Shown: in pieces, positions 35,112-44,209 of the stretch
How the letters are laid out: every line of letters starts with the position of its first letter
Position numbering within the stretch: position 1 is the stretch's first letter
Origin: Blautia hansenii
GTDB lineage: Bacteria; Bacillota; Clostridia; Lachnospirales; Lachnospiraceae
Assembly (NCBI RefSeq): GCF_013304445.1
Contig: NZ_JAAITA010000010.1
Span: forward strand, 1-64,000
Reading direction: 5' to 3'
Length of the DNA stretch: 64,000 nucleotides
The notes under the pieces: model-generated
Seen by the model: only the letters and a program-made list of their open reading frames with translations
Database searches by the model: none
What the model was told of the DNA's origin: nothing
Program-made: the position numbers and the translations under genes

Positions 35112-36074
35112 TCATGCGGCGCTGCCGGAACCGCTTCCTTTTCCTTTACATGCCTGTTCAAATTCTTTCAGTTTTTGCCTTGCTTCCCGGCTGATATTTC
35201 TGGGCACCTGGATTTCCACAGTGGTATACTGATCACCATGGACGGATGAATCCTTCATAGATACGATTCCTTTCCCCCGCAGACGGATTTTTGTTCCTGA
35301 CTGTGTGCCCTCCCGGATTTTGCAAAGCACATTTCCATAAATGGTACTGACCGGAACTTCACCGCCCAGAACAGCAGTGGTAAAAGGCACTTTTACAGTC
35401 GTGTACACATCCATACCCTTCCGTTCAAACCCCGGCTTATCCTGTACCTGAACCTTCAAAAGCAAATCTCCCGGCTGCCCGCCTCGGGTACCCGGATAGC
35501 CTTTTCCTTTCAGACGAACGTATTTGCCTGATGCAATGCCTGCCGGTATCCGCACCTGCAGATTCTGAGGCTGTCCTGAATGTTCGTCCTGCAGACGGAA
35601 TATCTTTTTACAGCCAAATGCCGCCTCATCAAAAGTAATCGTCACATCTGCATGCAAATCAGCGCCCCGGCGGCTAAATCCACCTCGTCCAAATCCGTCC
35701 GTAAACGGTCCGCCAAAAGATGCGTCTCCATGGAACTCGTTTCCGAAAATATCCTGGAAAATATCCCCCATATCCTCTCCTGTAAAATGGTATTCCCGAT
35801 AACCGCCCTGCCGGGTATTTTGTCCCTCTGCTCCCGGATTGCTGCCGTCAAAGGCTGCATAGCCGAACTGGTCATACAGCCTCTTCTTCTCTTCGTCACT
35901 TAAAATTCCGTAGGCTTCTGTCACTTCTTTAAACCGCTCTTCCGCCTGTGCATTTCCTGCATTGGTATCGGGATGATATTTTTTTGCCAGCTTTCTGTAT
36001 GCTTTTTTTATTTCATTTGCCGTAGCGTTTTTGCTCAATCCAAGAATCTCATAACAATCTCTCTTTGTCTTCAA
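35112..36074 (-). CDS. DnaJ-like co-chaperone without zinc fingers (CbpA type)
   Basis: A 320-residue J-protein. J domain at the N-terminus (YEILGLSKNAT, KYHPDTN with the HPD motif), a Gly/Phe-rich segment (about 85-135, GGPFTDGFGRGGF), then the two-part DnaJ C-terminal substrate-binding domain (VRLKGKGYPGTRGGQPGDLL). The cysteine-rich zinc-finger region of true DnaJ is missing, as in CbpA. The preferred start is TTG at 36074, because the GTG at 36083 is itself part of the AAGGTGG ribosome site. It should stimulate DnaK. A strong promoter lies upstream. Confidence 0.9.
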   Translation of the reverse strand: MKTKRDCYEILGLSKNATANEIKKAYRKLAKKYHPDTNAGNAQAEERFKEVTEAYGILSDEEKKRLYDQFGYAAFDGSNPGAEGQNTRQGGYREYHFTGEDMGDIFQDIFGNEFHGDASFGGPFTDGFGRGGFSRRGADLHADVTITFDEAAFGCKKIFRLQDEHSGQPQNLQVRIPAGIASGKYVRLKGKGYPGTRGGQPGDLLLKVQVQDKPGFERKGMDVYTTVKVPFTTAVLGGEVPVSTIYGNVLCKIREGTQSGTKIRLRGKGIVSMKDSSVHGDQYTTVEIQVPRNISREARQKLKEFEQACKGKGSGSGSAA

Positions 36075-36195
36075 TTTTACCACCTTCTAACTTTTCCCCT
36101 GCTTGTTGCCTTTACAATCTATTGAAACATAAGACATGCCCTGAGGACCTTACGTCCTTTGAAAGTCATTCTTATGGGATTTTTGTTCTATCTGT

Positions 36196-36224
36196 AATAT
36201 AACATCCATTTTTACAATTGTCAA
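36196..36224 (-). promoter_or_regulatory. Strong sigma-A promoter for the DnaJ-like gene
   Basis: TTGACA (36219-36224) and TATATT (36196-36201) with a 17-base spacer. A leader of about 115 bases follows, with a small GGAC/GTCC hairpin. I saw no CIRCE element. Confidence 0.82.
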
Positions 36225-36268
36225 CCACCTGGCAATTTATTTTTTCTCCTCAGTCCAAAACAGGAAAA

Positions 36269-36322
36269 GCCGCTTTGCAAATCCCTGTCAAAAAAACTTT
36301 CAACAGTTTTCTGCAAAACGGC
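36269..36322 (-). terminator. Terminator after the metal permease gene
   Basis: On the minus strand GCCGTTTTGCA pairs with TGCAAAGCGGC (one G-T pair) across a 32-base loop that can pair weakly, then TTTTCC. Confidence 0.75.
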
Positions 36323-36345
36323 TCTTTCCACCTTTTTGTTTCCTT

Positions 36346-37248
36346 TTATAATACAATACCTGCAAATTCAAATAAGATTCCCCACAACACGCTGACACCA
36401 TATAAAATCCCTATAATACCCAGATTCTCTTTGGCGCCTTTATTGGTCCTGCAGAGTACCAGAATACCGACTCCCGCTCCTGCCAGAAGTCCTGCCATCA
36501 TCTGTCCTGCTCCCAGAATACCACTCAGATACATCTGCGTAATAATGACAGACGCCGCACAGTTTGGAATCATACCAATCAGTGCAGCCAGAAAAACACC
36601 CAGCACCGGCTGATTGACAATGAAACTGCCGATTCGCTCCTGTCCTACCGCTTCTACCAAAAAACCAATGGCCGCAGACACCAGGAAAATAAAAACGGTT
36701 ATCTGCAACGTGTGTATCAATGCAGATTTTAAAATACTTCCTTCTTCACAATGGCAATGCTCATGTTCACACAGTTCATGAATGCCTTTTTCGTGATGTT
36801 CGTGATGTTTACGGTGATGTTCTCTGTATTCGGCCCGTTTTCTGCTGCCAACTCTCCAGAGAAAATCAATGGCAAAACCGGAAACGGCTCCAATAACCAC
36901 TTTTAGCCCCAGAATCTTAAAAATTGTCCCCGCTGCCACGGATTCCGAAATGAAAATAGGCAGCATTTCATCTGAAGTTGAAAGAAAAATGGCCAGAAGC
37001 GTTCCTACAGAGATGACCCCTCCTGCGTAGAAACCGGAAGCTGCCGCCGAAAAACCACACTGTGGAAATGCGCCCAGCACACCTCCGATAAGCGGTCCGA
37101 ATCTGCCGGCTTTCTGCACCATCTGCTGCGTTGCTGCTTTTGTCCTGTGTTCCATGTATTCCATAATAAAATACGTAAGAAACAGGAAGGGAATGAGTTT
37201 TACTGTATCCAGAACTGCGTCCAGACAAACGTCGATAATGATTGACAT
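36346..37248 (-). CDS. Putative heavy-metal/manganese exporter (ArsP_2-type permease) with His-rich loop
   Basis: A 300-residue membrane protein with about eight to ten hydrophobic segments in two halves, each with a conserved polar signature (GAFPQCGFSAAASGFYAGG; MIPNCAASVIITQMYLSG). The central cytoplasmic loop is strikingly rich in His and Cys (HHRKHHEHHEKG, then HELCEHEHCHCEE), a likely metal-binding patch. Such permeases are annotated as arsenic or manganese efflux proteins. The start is ATG at 37248 with AAAGGAGCAAGC; the longer upstream frame is not permease-like. A terminator hairpin lies in its 5' region. The metal is not determined. Confidence 0.82.
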   Translation of the reverse strand: MSIIIDVCLDAVLDTVKLIPFLFLTYFIMEYMEHRTKAATQQMVQKAGRFGPLIGGVLGAFPQCGFSAAASGFYAGGVISVGTLLAIFLSTSDEMLPIFISESVAAGTIFKILGLKVVIGAVSGFAIDFLWRVGSRKRAEYREHHRKHHEHHEKGIHELCEHEHCHCEEGSILKSALIHTLQITVFIFLVSAAIGFLVEAVGQERIGSFIVNQPVLGVFLAALIGMIPNCAASVIITQMYLSGILGAGQMMAGLLAGAGVGILVLCRTNKGAKENLGIIGILYGVSVLWGILFEFAGIVL

Positions 37249-37342
37249 GCTTGCTCCTTTTATCTCAAAGGGACTGTTTCTCTCCCAGCCCCGCCCTCTT
37301 GCTACAGGGTTTGAATTTACCACAAATTTGAAAAAAAAGCAA

Positions 37343-37361
37343 GAACCCAACATTGGAGTTC
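37343..37361 (-). terminator. Terminator-like hairpin upstream of the metal permease gene
   Basis: On the minus strand GAACTCCAATGTTGGGTTC folds with one bulged T and is followed by TTGCTTTTTTTTTC. It lies about 90 bases before the permease start with no minus-strand gene behind it, so it is either an insulator or part of an attenuating leader. Confidence 0.6.
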
Positions 37362-37364
37362 TAC

Positions 37365-37394
37365 AGTCTCGACAAGAGACTCTCTTCTTTTTTT
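37365..37394 (+). terminator. Terminator-like hairpin upstream of the AraC regulator gene
   Basis: AGTCTC and GAGACT pair across a 5-base loop, followed by a T-rich run. It points toward the plus-strand AraC gene, whose probable promoter (TTGTAC near 37478) lies after it. It sits back to back with the minus-strand hairpin at 37343. Confidence 0.55.
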
Positions 37395-37538
37395 ATTGTA
37401 TTCCCGTTATTTCCACTGTACTTTTCGCCTTTTCATTTCATTTTTCGTCCTTTTATCCCTTCTTGCACCCAGAAGAATTGTACACTTTCATCTTTTATGC
37501 TACCTTTATATATATAAATTATAAAGGAGTACTTTTGA

Positions 37539-38750
37539 ATGGAATTAACACAGCTGGATATGAAAAAAATCAAAGCATTGCATGTCACAACGAAACTGCC
37601 CGTTTATATCATAGATAAAGATAATTCTCTGGTAACCTCTTACTGTTCCAGTTACGCTCATCCGCTTTCTTACAAGCTAACAGAAAAAAAGGTTCCAAGC
37701 CGGTATGTATCTTTTTATTACGGAATTCTTCGGGAGGTCTTTTTGGCAGTAAAATATAAAGACATCTCTATTATCCTGGGCCCTTACCTTACACGCCGCG
37801 TTTCCGACAAAGACTTAACAGCTATTTTCAACACGCTTTCTCCTCAGCAGCAAAAAACCCTGGAAAAAATGAATTACCAGAGTTATTATCATTCTATGCC
37901 CGTATATTCTTTGGGAGATATGCGCGATTTTCTGATTTTGCTGGGATTTCTCTTTGACTTTGACCTGGAACAGGAGTATTCTACGGAACTCCACCGAAAG
38001 GTAGCGGAAAATTCCCTGACACTTGAGGAGGAAAGCCTTCGCAAAATGCGGACAGATTCTTTCCGGGAAGAACGGTATCTTTTCCACTATGAGAACAGGA
38101 TTTTAAATCTCGTAGAACAAGGGGACTTAAAGGTTTTAAAACAGGAAATTGCCAACCTGGGCAGCAGTGTAATCCCCGTCGCAACCAGTGATTCGCTGCG
38201 TACAGAGAAAAATTATACGATTATTATTCTGGAAAAACTGTCTTCACTTGCAATTCAGGTAGGAAAAGATATTTTACGCATAGTACACCTCCGGGATTTT
38301 TACATTAGAAAGCTGGAACAACAGACAGATTTAATCGGGGTTCTGGATACCAGGGACAGCGCCATCATTCATTTTACAAAAGAGCTTCACGGTCTTGCAA
38401 AAAAACTGCAGTCTCCTCTCATCCGGTGTATTGTGCAGCACATTAATCTGAAAATTTATGAACCAATTAAGGTAGCCACTCTTGCCAGAGAATTTTATAT
38501 CTCTGAAAGCGCTCTGCGCCGAAATTTTAAAAATGAAATGGGTATGACCATTATTGATTATATTACAACCCGAAAAGTAGAAGAAGCTAAGGTTCTGCTG
38601 CAATCCGGACTTCCTATTTCTGATACTGCAAAGCGTTTGAGTTATTACGATATGTCCCATTTTCACAGATCCTTTAAAAAACACACAGGAATAACACCCC
38701 AACAATTCAAAAATGAAAATACTATTGCAAAGCGCCCTCTCTACACCTGA
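37539..38750 (+). CDS. AraC-family regulator of the YSIRK surface-antigen type
   Basis: A 403-residue soluble regulator. The N-terminal 280 residues form a poorly conserved sensor with no transmembrane helix; the C-terminal 110 residues form the AraC helix-turn-helix pair (IKVATLAREFYISESALRRNF; ISDTAKRLSYYDMSHFHRSF). It matches in size and position the AraC subfamily (TIGR04094 as I recall it) found beside YSIRK-signal surface proteins; the next gene, in convergent orientation, is such a protein. AAAGGAGTACTTTTGA precedes the ATG. Its likely role is control of the surface protein, which is inferred from position, not shown. Confidence 0.82.
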   Translation: MELTQLDMKKIKALHVTTKLPVYIIDKDNSLVTSYCSSYAHPLSYKLTEKKVPSRYVSFYYGILREVFLAVKYKDISIILGPYLTRRVSDKDLTAIFNTLSPQQQKTLEKMNYQSYYHSMPVYSLGDMRDFLILLGFLFDFDLEQEYSTELHRKVAENSLTLEEESLRKMRTDSFREERYLFHYENRILNLVEQGDLKVLKQEIANLGSSVIPVATSDSLRTEKNYTIIILEKLSSLAIQVGKDILRIVHLRDFYIRKLEQQTDLIGVLDTRDSAIIHFTKELHGLAKKLQSPLIRCIVQHINLKIYEPIKVATLAREFYISESALRRNFKNEMGMTIIDYITTRKVEEAKVLLQSGLPISDTAKRLSYYDMSHFHRSFKKHTGITPQQFKNENTIAKRPLYT

Positions 38751-38767
38751 ATATAAATACTTAAAAG

Positions 38768-38826
38768 CTGCCGCCTGAAGCGATACCGGAATTCTTTCCG
38801 GCGCTTCGCTTCAGGCGGCAGTTTTT
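38768..38826. terminator. Strong bidirectional terminator between regulator and surface protein
   Basis: A long stem begins CTGCCGCCTGAAGCG and ends CGCTTCAGGCGGCAG, with an inner ACCGGAA/TTCCGG pairing, followed by TTTTT on the plus strand. It ends two convergent genes. Confidence 0.9.
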
Positions 38827-38827
38827 C

Positions 38828-41800
38828 TCACCTGTCTGTTTTATGCTTTCTCTTCTTTGCTTTTGCAGATACCATTCCAAACAAAGTCAAAGCAGAACCC
38901 AGAAGTCCGGCATACACTGCTGTAGGCGCTTCATCTCCTGTCTTTACAATACCCTTTGTCTTTCTTCCCGAATTTCCATTGGTATCAGTCCCCTTAGGCG
39001 TTGGAGCTTTATACTCTGTTTTGCCGGCAACTGCTTTGGATTTTTCCACAGTAACCTTAGTTGTCACAGTCTCTTTACTTCCGTCAGGGTACAAAATTTC
39101 CAAAGTACCTGTATATTCTCCAGGCGTATGAATATCAATTGCACCTTCAGGAGTTACATCTTTTATCTCCGTTCCTTGAGGCAAATCTTTTATATTGGTT
39201 ATATTATCTGTCAAATCCGGCTTTTCTCCCGGTTTGATAACTTCCGGTTTCGTTATAGGGTCATATTTTTCTGCATCTGTTCTTGTATCTGTAACCGTAA
39301 TTTCTGTTGATACTTTCTCCGTGGAACCATCCGGATAGATTACCACAACTGTCCCTGTTATTTTTCCCGGTTTACTGGTATCTACAGCATTTTCCCACTG
39401 GTACTTTGTATCTTGCGGCAATTCCTCTTTGTTTTTAATGGCCTCTGCTGCACTTACATCTTTTCCCATTTCTACTGTAACAGACTGTCCCTGCGGAGTA
39501 TATTTTTGAGCGTCGGTCTGTGAAGATGCCGTTTCTTTAATTGTAATTTCCACTATTACAGTATCTTTAGAACCATCCGGATAGGTTACAAGGATGGTTC
39601 CCGGAACTGTTCCCGGCACCGAGGTATCCACTGGGCTCTGCCACTCATAAGAAGTTTCCGGCGGCAATTCATCTTTATTGGCTACAGCGTCTGACGCTGA
39701 AGGCTGGTTACCCTTATCCGTGGTAATAGGCTGTCCTTCCGGTTCATATAAATCTGCTGCGCTTCCGTAGCTGACCATTACGGTTACGGTATCCACAGAA
39801 CCGTCTGCATAGGTAACGGTCACTTCCACCGGCTTATTCTGTCCGGCACCTGGTATTGTTCCTGTGACAAGTATGGACTGAATTTTCTCGGCCGGAGCGT
39901 TCGTTGTTACTTTGGACAAAACTTCTTCCTCTGTCGCTGGTTCTCCATACGGTTTTTCTAAAGTTCCCCCTTCTGCTTCGTACTGCTCCGTGTCTGTCGC
40001 GGTCTCATTTACAGTGATGTCCACACGGACAGTATCTTTAGAACCGTCCGGATAGGTTACAAGGATGGTTCCCGGAACTGTTCCCGGTACCGAGGTATCC
40101 ACTGGATTCTCCCACTCATAGGAGGTTTCCGGCGGTAATTCGTCTTTATTGGCTATAGCATCTGACGCTGAAGGCTGACTTCCCTTATCTGCGATAATAG
40201 GCTGTCCTTCCGGTTCATATAAATCTGCTGCGCTTCCGTAGCTAACCATTACGGTTACGGTATCCACAGAGCCGTCTGCATAGGTAACGGTCACTTCCAC
40301 CGGCTTATTCTGTCCGGTACCTGGTATTGCTCCTGTGACAAGCATGGACTGAATTTTCTCGGCCGGAGCGTTCGTTGTTACTTTGGACAAAACTTCTTTC
40401 TCTGTCGCTGGTTCTCCATACGGTTTTTCCAGAATTCCCCCTTCTGCTTCGTATTTTCCCGCATCTGTCCTGCTGTCTGTTACCGTTACTTTTACTTCTA
40501 TCTCATCCTGGCTTCCATCTGGATAAGTGATGACGACTGTTCCTGTCTTTTCTCCTTCGCTACTGGTGTCTATAGGCGTTTTCCAGTCGTAGTTCGTATT
40601 CTTCGGTAAATCTGCTTTATTCGCGATTGCACTCTCGGCTTCTGGCTGGCTGTTCAATTCTGCCTGTATATCCTTACCTTTTGCTTCATATTTCTCTGCA
40701 TCGCTTCTGCTGTCTGTTACCGTTATTTTCACCTCTACCTCATCCTGGCTTCCGTCCGGATAAGTTACGACGACTGTTCCTGTTTTTTCTCCTTCAGCGC
40801 TGGTATCTACAGGTATTTTCCAGTCGTATTGGCTATTTTTCGGTAAATCTCCCTTATTTGCAATCGCACTTTCAGCTTTTGGCTGACTATTTAATTCTGC
40901 CTGTATATCCTGACCTTTCGCCTCATATTTCTCGGCGTCTGCAACCGTTACAAACTCTAAAATATCTCCTGCAACAGCATTTTTACCATTTGGACTATAT
41001 GCAACTAAAATAGCTTTTGTTCCTTCCGGCACTGTATTAGCCTGTATTTCCATACTGAATTTTCCAGCCTCAAGGTCTTCATACGGTATTTTCACAGAAG
41101 CATATTCCTTATTTCCAGGGGTTTGTGTTGTCTCATCATATTTCAGCAGTTTCACAATGACACCTCCGGCTTCCGCATTTGTCACCCGCAGCAAACGGTC
41201 TGGATTGCTGGGATCTGTAAGGAGCGGCTTAGGAACTGTACCTTCTATAATACTTTTAGTATCTGTGTCATATTTCTTTTTATCCGTCTTTGGTACGGAT
41301 ACCAGATAATCTGATGCCTTCAGAGGACTGGTATTATCCTCCACAAATTCCTTCCCATCCGGAACCCCATCGCCGTCCGTATCTACCATTTTGACATCTG
41401 TCCCTATCTCCCATTCCACAAAATCAAAAATACCATCTTTATCTGTGTCATTGGTATCCAAATAAGCATTCGAATAGGAGTTTTCCAACTGCTGAGGCGG
41501 CTGTCCCCCGTCCGCTTTAGAGCCTGCTGTGTCCAGATAGTCTGCCTCCATCCAATGGTCAAACAGAACTCTCTCATTCTTTTCCGCAATATAATCATTC
41601 ATGGCTTTTGCAAATTCAGCCATAGTTACATTTTCTTTCAGCTTATACTCAATCGTATAATTTCTGGATTGTCCAAGTGTTCCCCAGAAAATGTCATTTG
41701 TATTGTTTCTGGCTGCAGTTAACTGTGTTCTTGTATCATTTCCTATAATGCTGAGTTCCGGTGTCCGGCTGGTATCTACCAAACCTGTATCATCTATAGA

Positions 41801-42718
41801 TAACTTAAAAGCTTGCCTGTTGTTGGACTTTACCCCTTTCAAATCCGAATTGAAAATTTCAATATTGTTTGTGTCAATATATTTCAGCAGTTCCTCCGGT
41901 ATCTGTTCTTTGATGTACACAACCCATTGGTAATCTGACTGCAAATAGTTTTCATTTGGTTTAAAGGTATGAATAGATTTTATAGACATACTGTCAGCCT
42001 GGAACAGAATTTTTTGCGTCATTCTCCCTGCTGTAAATCCTGTTTTTTTCTCATTTTTTATATGCGAATTATTTTGCAAAATATATCCGCTGCTGACAGA
42101 TTCTGACGCAATCTTGCCATTTTGTTTTGTCCAAACACTGCTAAAAGATATTTCTTTATCCGCTAAACCCAGACTTTCCAGAGTCTGTCCGTTTTTCAGT
42201 GTAATTTTAATTTCATGATTGGTGACAACTCCAATTAAAGCATATCTGGAAATCTTTGTGATTGGCATTTTCCATAATGCACCGTCTGCCTGCTTTTCCA
42301 GACTGACATCTCCCAACGTAACTCTGTCAATCTGCTTATAAAAATCATCGTTAGAAAAAGAAAGCATATATTGTCCGGCAAACTCATTATCTTTGTCTGT
42401 TCCCCATCCGGTAGAACCAACTGCCCATTTGGTCATGGTCAAAAGAATATTTCCATTCTCATCCACCTTATCATAAACAGTAGCCGCATACCGAAGGTTA
42501 GAATCTTCTATTCCAGTGGCTGTATAATGTGTTTCCAAATCTATAGCCTTGTCCCCTGTTGTATAAAATACCCCAGTGTCTGCTGACACAGCCCCCGGCA
42601 TAAATACTGTAAATCCCAGCAGCACTGAGCATACACCTATACTCAGCTTCCGCAAGGACCAGCGTTGCTTTCCTTCTGCAGGCATACTTCCGTTCCGCTT
42701 CCTTTGCCTCTTCATCAT
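38828..42718 (-). CDS. YSIRK-type cell-wall-anchored surface protein with Rib-like repeats
   Basis: A 1296-residue exported protein. The signal peptide has a YSIRK-like motif, RWSLRKLSIGVCSVLLGF (about 19-36), with cleavage near VSA-DTG (46). An N-terminal region of about 380 residues is of unknown fold; a calcium-binding, thrombospondin type 3-like segment follows (TDKDGIFDF, DTDGDGVPDG). Then about eight Rib/alpha-like repeats each end in a YPDGS or YADGS motif plus a valine-rich strand. The C-terminus has a sortase-like signal: IVKTGDE (about 1257), a hydrophobic helix and a KKRKHK tail; Val replaces the usual Pro of LPxTG. The second ATG pair at 42718 has AAAGGAGGAAAACAT. It is probably an adhesin. 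Confidence 0.88.
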   Translation of the reverse strand: MMKRQRKRNGSMPAEGKQRWSLRKLSIGVCSVLLGFTVFMPGAVSADTGVFYTTGDKAIDLETHYTATGIEDSNLRYAATVYDKVDENGNILLTMTKWAVGSTGWGTDKDNEFAGQYMLSFSNDDFYKQIDRVTLGDVSLEKQADGALWKMPITKISRYALIGVVTNHEIKITLKNGQTLESLGLADKEISFSSVWTKQNGKIASESVSSGYILQNNSHIKNEKKTGFTAGRMTQKILFQADSMSIKSIHTFKPNENYLQSDYQWVVYIKEQIPEELLKYIDTNNIEIFNSDLKGVKSNNRQAFKLSIDDTGLVDTSRTPELSIIGNDTRTQLTAARNNTNDIFWGTLGQSRNYTIEYKLKENVTMAEFAKAMNDYIAEKNERVLFDHWMEADYLDTAGSKADGGQPPQQLENSYSNAYLDTNDTDKDGIFDFVEWEIGTDVKMVDTDGDGVPDGKEFVEDNTSPLKASDYLVSVPKTDKKKYDTDTKSIIEGTVPKPLLTDPSNPDRLLRVTNAEAGGVIVKLLKYDETTQTPGNKEYASVKIPYEDLEAGKFSMEIQANTVPEGTKAILVAYSPNGKNAVAGDILEFVTVADAEKYEAKGQDIQAELNSQPKAESAIANKGDLPKNSQYDWKIPVDTSAEGEKTGTVVVTYPDGSQDEVEVKITVTDSRSDAEKYEAKGKDIQAELNSQPEAESAIANKADLPKNTNYDWKTPIDTSSEGEKTGTVVITYPDGSQDEIEVKVTVTDSRTDAGKYEAEGGILEKPYGEPATEKEVLSKVTTNAPAEKIQSMLVTGAIPGTGQNKPVEVTVTYADGSVDTVTVMVSYGSAADLYEPEGQPIIADKGSQPSASDAIANKDELPPETSYEWENPVDTSVPGTVPGTILVTYPDGSKDTVRVDITVNETATDTEQYEAEGGTLEKPYGEPATEEEVLSKVTTNAPAEKIQSILVTGTIPGAGQNKPVEVTVTYADGSVDTVTVMVSYGSAADLYEPEGQPITTDKGNQPSASDAVANKDELPPETSYEWQSPVDTSVPGTVPGTILVTYPDGSKDTVIVEITIKETASSQTDAQKYTPQGQSVTVEMGKDVSAAEAIKNKEELPQDTKYQWENAVDTSKPGKITGTVVVIYPDGSTEKVSTEITVTDTRTDAEKYDPITKPEVIKPGEKPDLTDNITNIKDLPQGTEIKDVTPEGAIDIHTPGEYTGTLEILYPDGSKETVTTKVTVEKSKAVAGKTEYKAPTPKGTDTNGNSGRKTKGIVKTGDEAPTAVYAGLLGSALTLFGMVSAKAKKRKHKTDR
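39559..40500 (-). repeat. Two tandem 471-base near-identical repeat units within the surface protein gene
   Basis: The block starting at 39559 recurs at 40030 with only scattered differences, giving a period of 471 bases (157 residues) and keeping the frame. Each unit encodes two subrepeats. A second, diverged pair of about 237 bases (the KYEAKG units) lies between about 40460 and 40940. Such repeats can recombine to change adhesin length. Confidence 0.85.
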
Positions 42719-43109
42719 ATGTTTTCCTCCTTTATCGGTACTTTTCACCTAAAAAAACAGGTGCGACCTCTCTTCGCCCCTATTGTATGTATACAACTGC
42801 CTTCTGACTACCCTTTTCCCGAAAACAGACTGCTTTTTACCGGATTTCAACTCTTTATACATAACTTTTTTACTCCGCTTTTAATCACCTCTTATTTTTG
42901 TGCATAAAGTTTTTATCATTCATCTGAAAATTCCTCCAATCAAAAAGGCAACTACCGTAACTGATAATTGCCTGTGCTTAAATTTCTGTAAAAGGAAAAG
43001 GCAATCAATTTCTTGTTTTTTGAAATCAACTGTCTTTCTCATGTTTACTATTCAATTTTCATAGTGATAAGTGCATCATTCTTTTGTTCCATAACTAGAT
43101 ACAATAAAT
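42719..43109. other. Intergenic region upstream of the surface protein, with a MerR-gene terminator
   Basis: No gene is seen in these 390 bases. On the minus strand the right part holds a terminator of the MerR gene (AGGCAA at 42946-42951 pairs with TTGCCT at 42968-42973, then TTTTT). Nearer the surface protein there are candidate control elements, including a CACCT/AGGTG hairpin around T7 at 42748-42765, but no convincing -35/-10 pair. Confidence 0.5.
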
Positions 43110-43988
43110 TTACTCGAGCTTTTTTATAACTAAATTGTAGTTGCTGTCATAGTGCATTCCAAGCTCTCTGCACATTCTATCGCTCACCTTATCTAAGGCT
43201 TTCTTATATTCTGCATACTGCGGAGACAGAACCATCAAGTTAGGAATAAATATATCGTTATAACCTTTATCTTGGAACTCTTTCTGCATTTTTTTCTGTG
43301 CAACAATCGAGGGATGGTATTTCATTATGCCAGTTTTCATTTTAGCACCTTTCCATACCATTTCTTTCAATCTTTCGTATTCACGTTCACTCATATCACG
43401 ATAATAAGCTATCATCTCATCTGCGGTTCTTGTTTCTTGAATAATCCCGCCTGCCATCTTCACACCTATTCCCATAAGAAAAGGAACTTTCAATGTAGTT
43501 TCATCACAATACTCTAATATATTCCGTAAGGCTTGCTTCTGTTCCGGAGTCCTTAATCTTACATTAAGAAATGGTTTGAAGTGACTTTTGAAATAATCAC
43601 CCCATTCTTTTCCTGGCAGCAAAGACTCAATCGCATTTTCAACAGTCTGGTAATCAAGCAATTCATTTGCTTTGTCTGCATTACCATCATCTATGAATTG
43701 CTTCAAAGCTTCAAGTTCTGACTCTTGTAAAATTTTTTCCTGCAATTTTTCTTGATAAATACGAAGAAGAATGCTTTTGTCGCCACTTTCCAAAAGACTC
43801 TGTATGTCTTTAATTCCAATACCGAGCTTTCTATATACTGAAATCTTTTTTAAAATTTCAACATCTTGTACGGAATAGTTGCGATAACCGTTGCTATCTT
43901 TATCTACTGACAGCAATCCTTTTTCTTCATAATACTTAACTGCACGCTTTGTCATTCCGACTTCATTTATAATTTCGTTCAATAACAT
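43110..43988 (-). CDS. MerR-family regulator with long C-terminal domain
   Basis: A 292-residue regulator. The N-terminal 75 residues form a MerR winged helix (INEVGMTKRAVKYYEEKGLL, NGYRNYSVQDVEIL, KISVYRKLGIGIKDIQSLL), followed by a dimerisation helix. The C-terminal 170 residues are of unknown ligand specificity and show no Cys metal-binding loop, so a small organic ligand is more likely than a metal. The start at 43988 (MLLNEI) is set by the AAGGAGGTGTTTCC site. Its own promoter has the MerR-type 19-base spacer and a perfect palindrome, implying autoregulation. Confidence 0.88.
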   Translation of the reverse strand: MLLNEIINEVGMTKRAVKYYEEKGLLSVDKDSNGYRNYSVQDVEILKKISVYRKLGIGIKDIQSLLESGDKSILLRIYQEKLQEKILQESELEALKQFIDDGNADKANELLDYQTVENAIESLLPGKEWGDYFKSHFKPFLNVRLRTPEQKQALRNILEYCDETTLKVPFLMGIGVKMAGGIIQETRTADEMIAYYRDMSEREYERLKEMVWKGAKMKTGIMKYHPSIVAQKKMQKEFQDKGYNDIFIPNLMVLSPQYAEYKKALDKVSDRMCRELGMHYDSNYNLVIKKLE

Positions 43989-44011
43989 CGGAAACACCTC
44001 CTTGTGAGGAT

Positions 44012-44042
44012 AGTATAAATGTGTACGCTACGTACAAGTCAA
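44012..44042 (-). promoter_or_regulatory. MerR-type promoter with 19-base spacer and operator palindrome
   Basis: TTGACT (44037-44042) and TATACT (44012-44017) are separated by 19 bases, the overlong spacing characteristic of MerR-activated promoters. Inside lies the palindrome TGTACG-CTA-CGTACA (44022-44036). It drives the MerR gene at 43110-43988. Confidence 0.88.
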
Positions 44043-44209
44043 GAGATTTTCGGAATTTTTTCATTTTTCTCATTCAAACTGCAATTTATTTTTACCTGCA
44101 TTATATTGTGCTGTTTCACTGCATAGAAAAAGAACTGCCGCATAAACCTCAGGCTCCTACGAACATCCTGATACACGTTTCATGCTGCAGCGCTTTTTTC
44201 ATTTCATTT

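Noticed and set aside
37249-37540. yybP-ykoY manganese riboswitch before the metal permease
   Set aside because: The permease family and the hairpins suggested it, but I could not find the conserved core of that RNA; only terminator-like hairpins can be supported.
39020-40940. CRISPR-like or noncoding repeat array
   Set aside because: The regular repeats are in-frame protein repeats of the surface protein, with long and unequal units.
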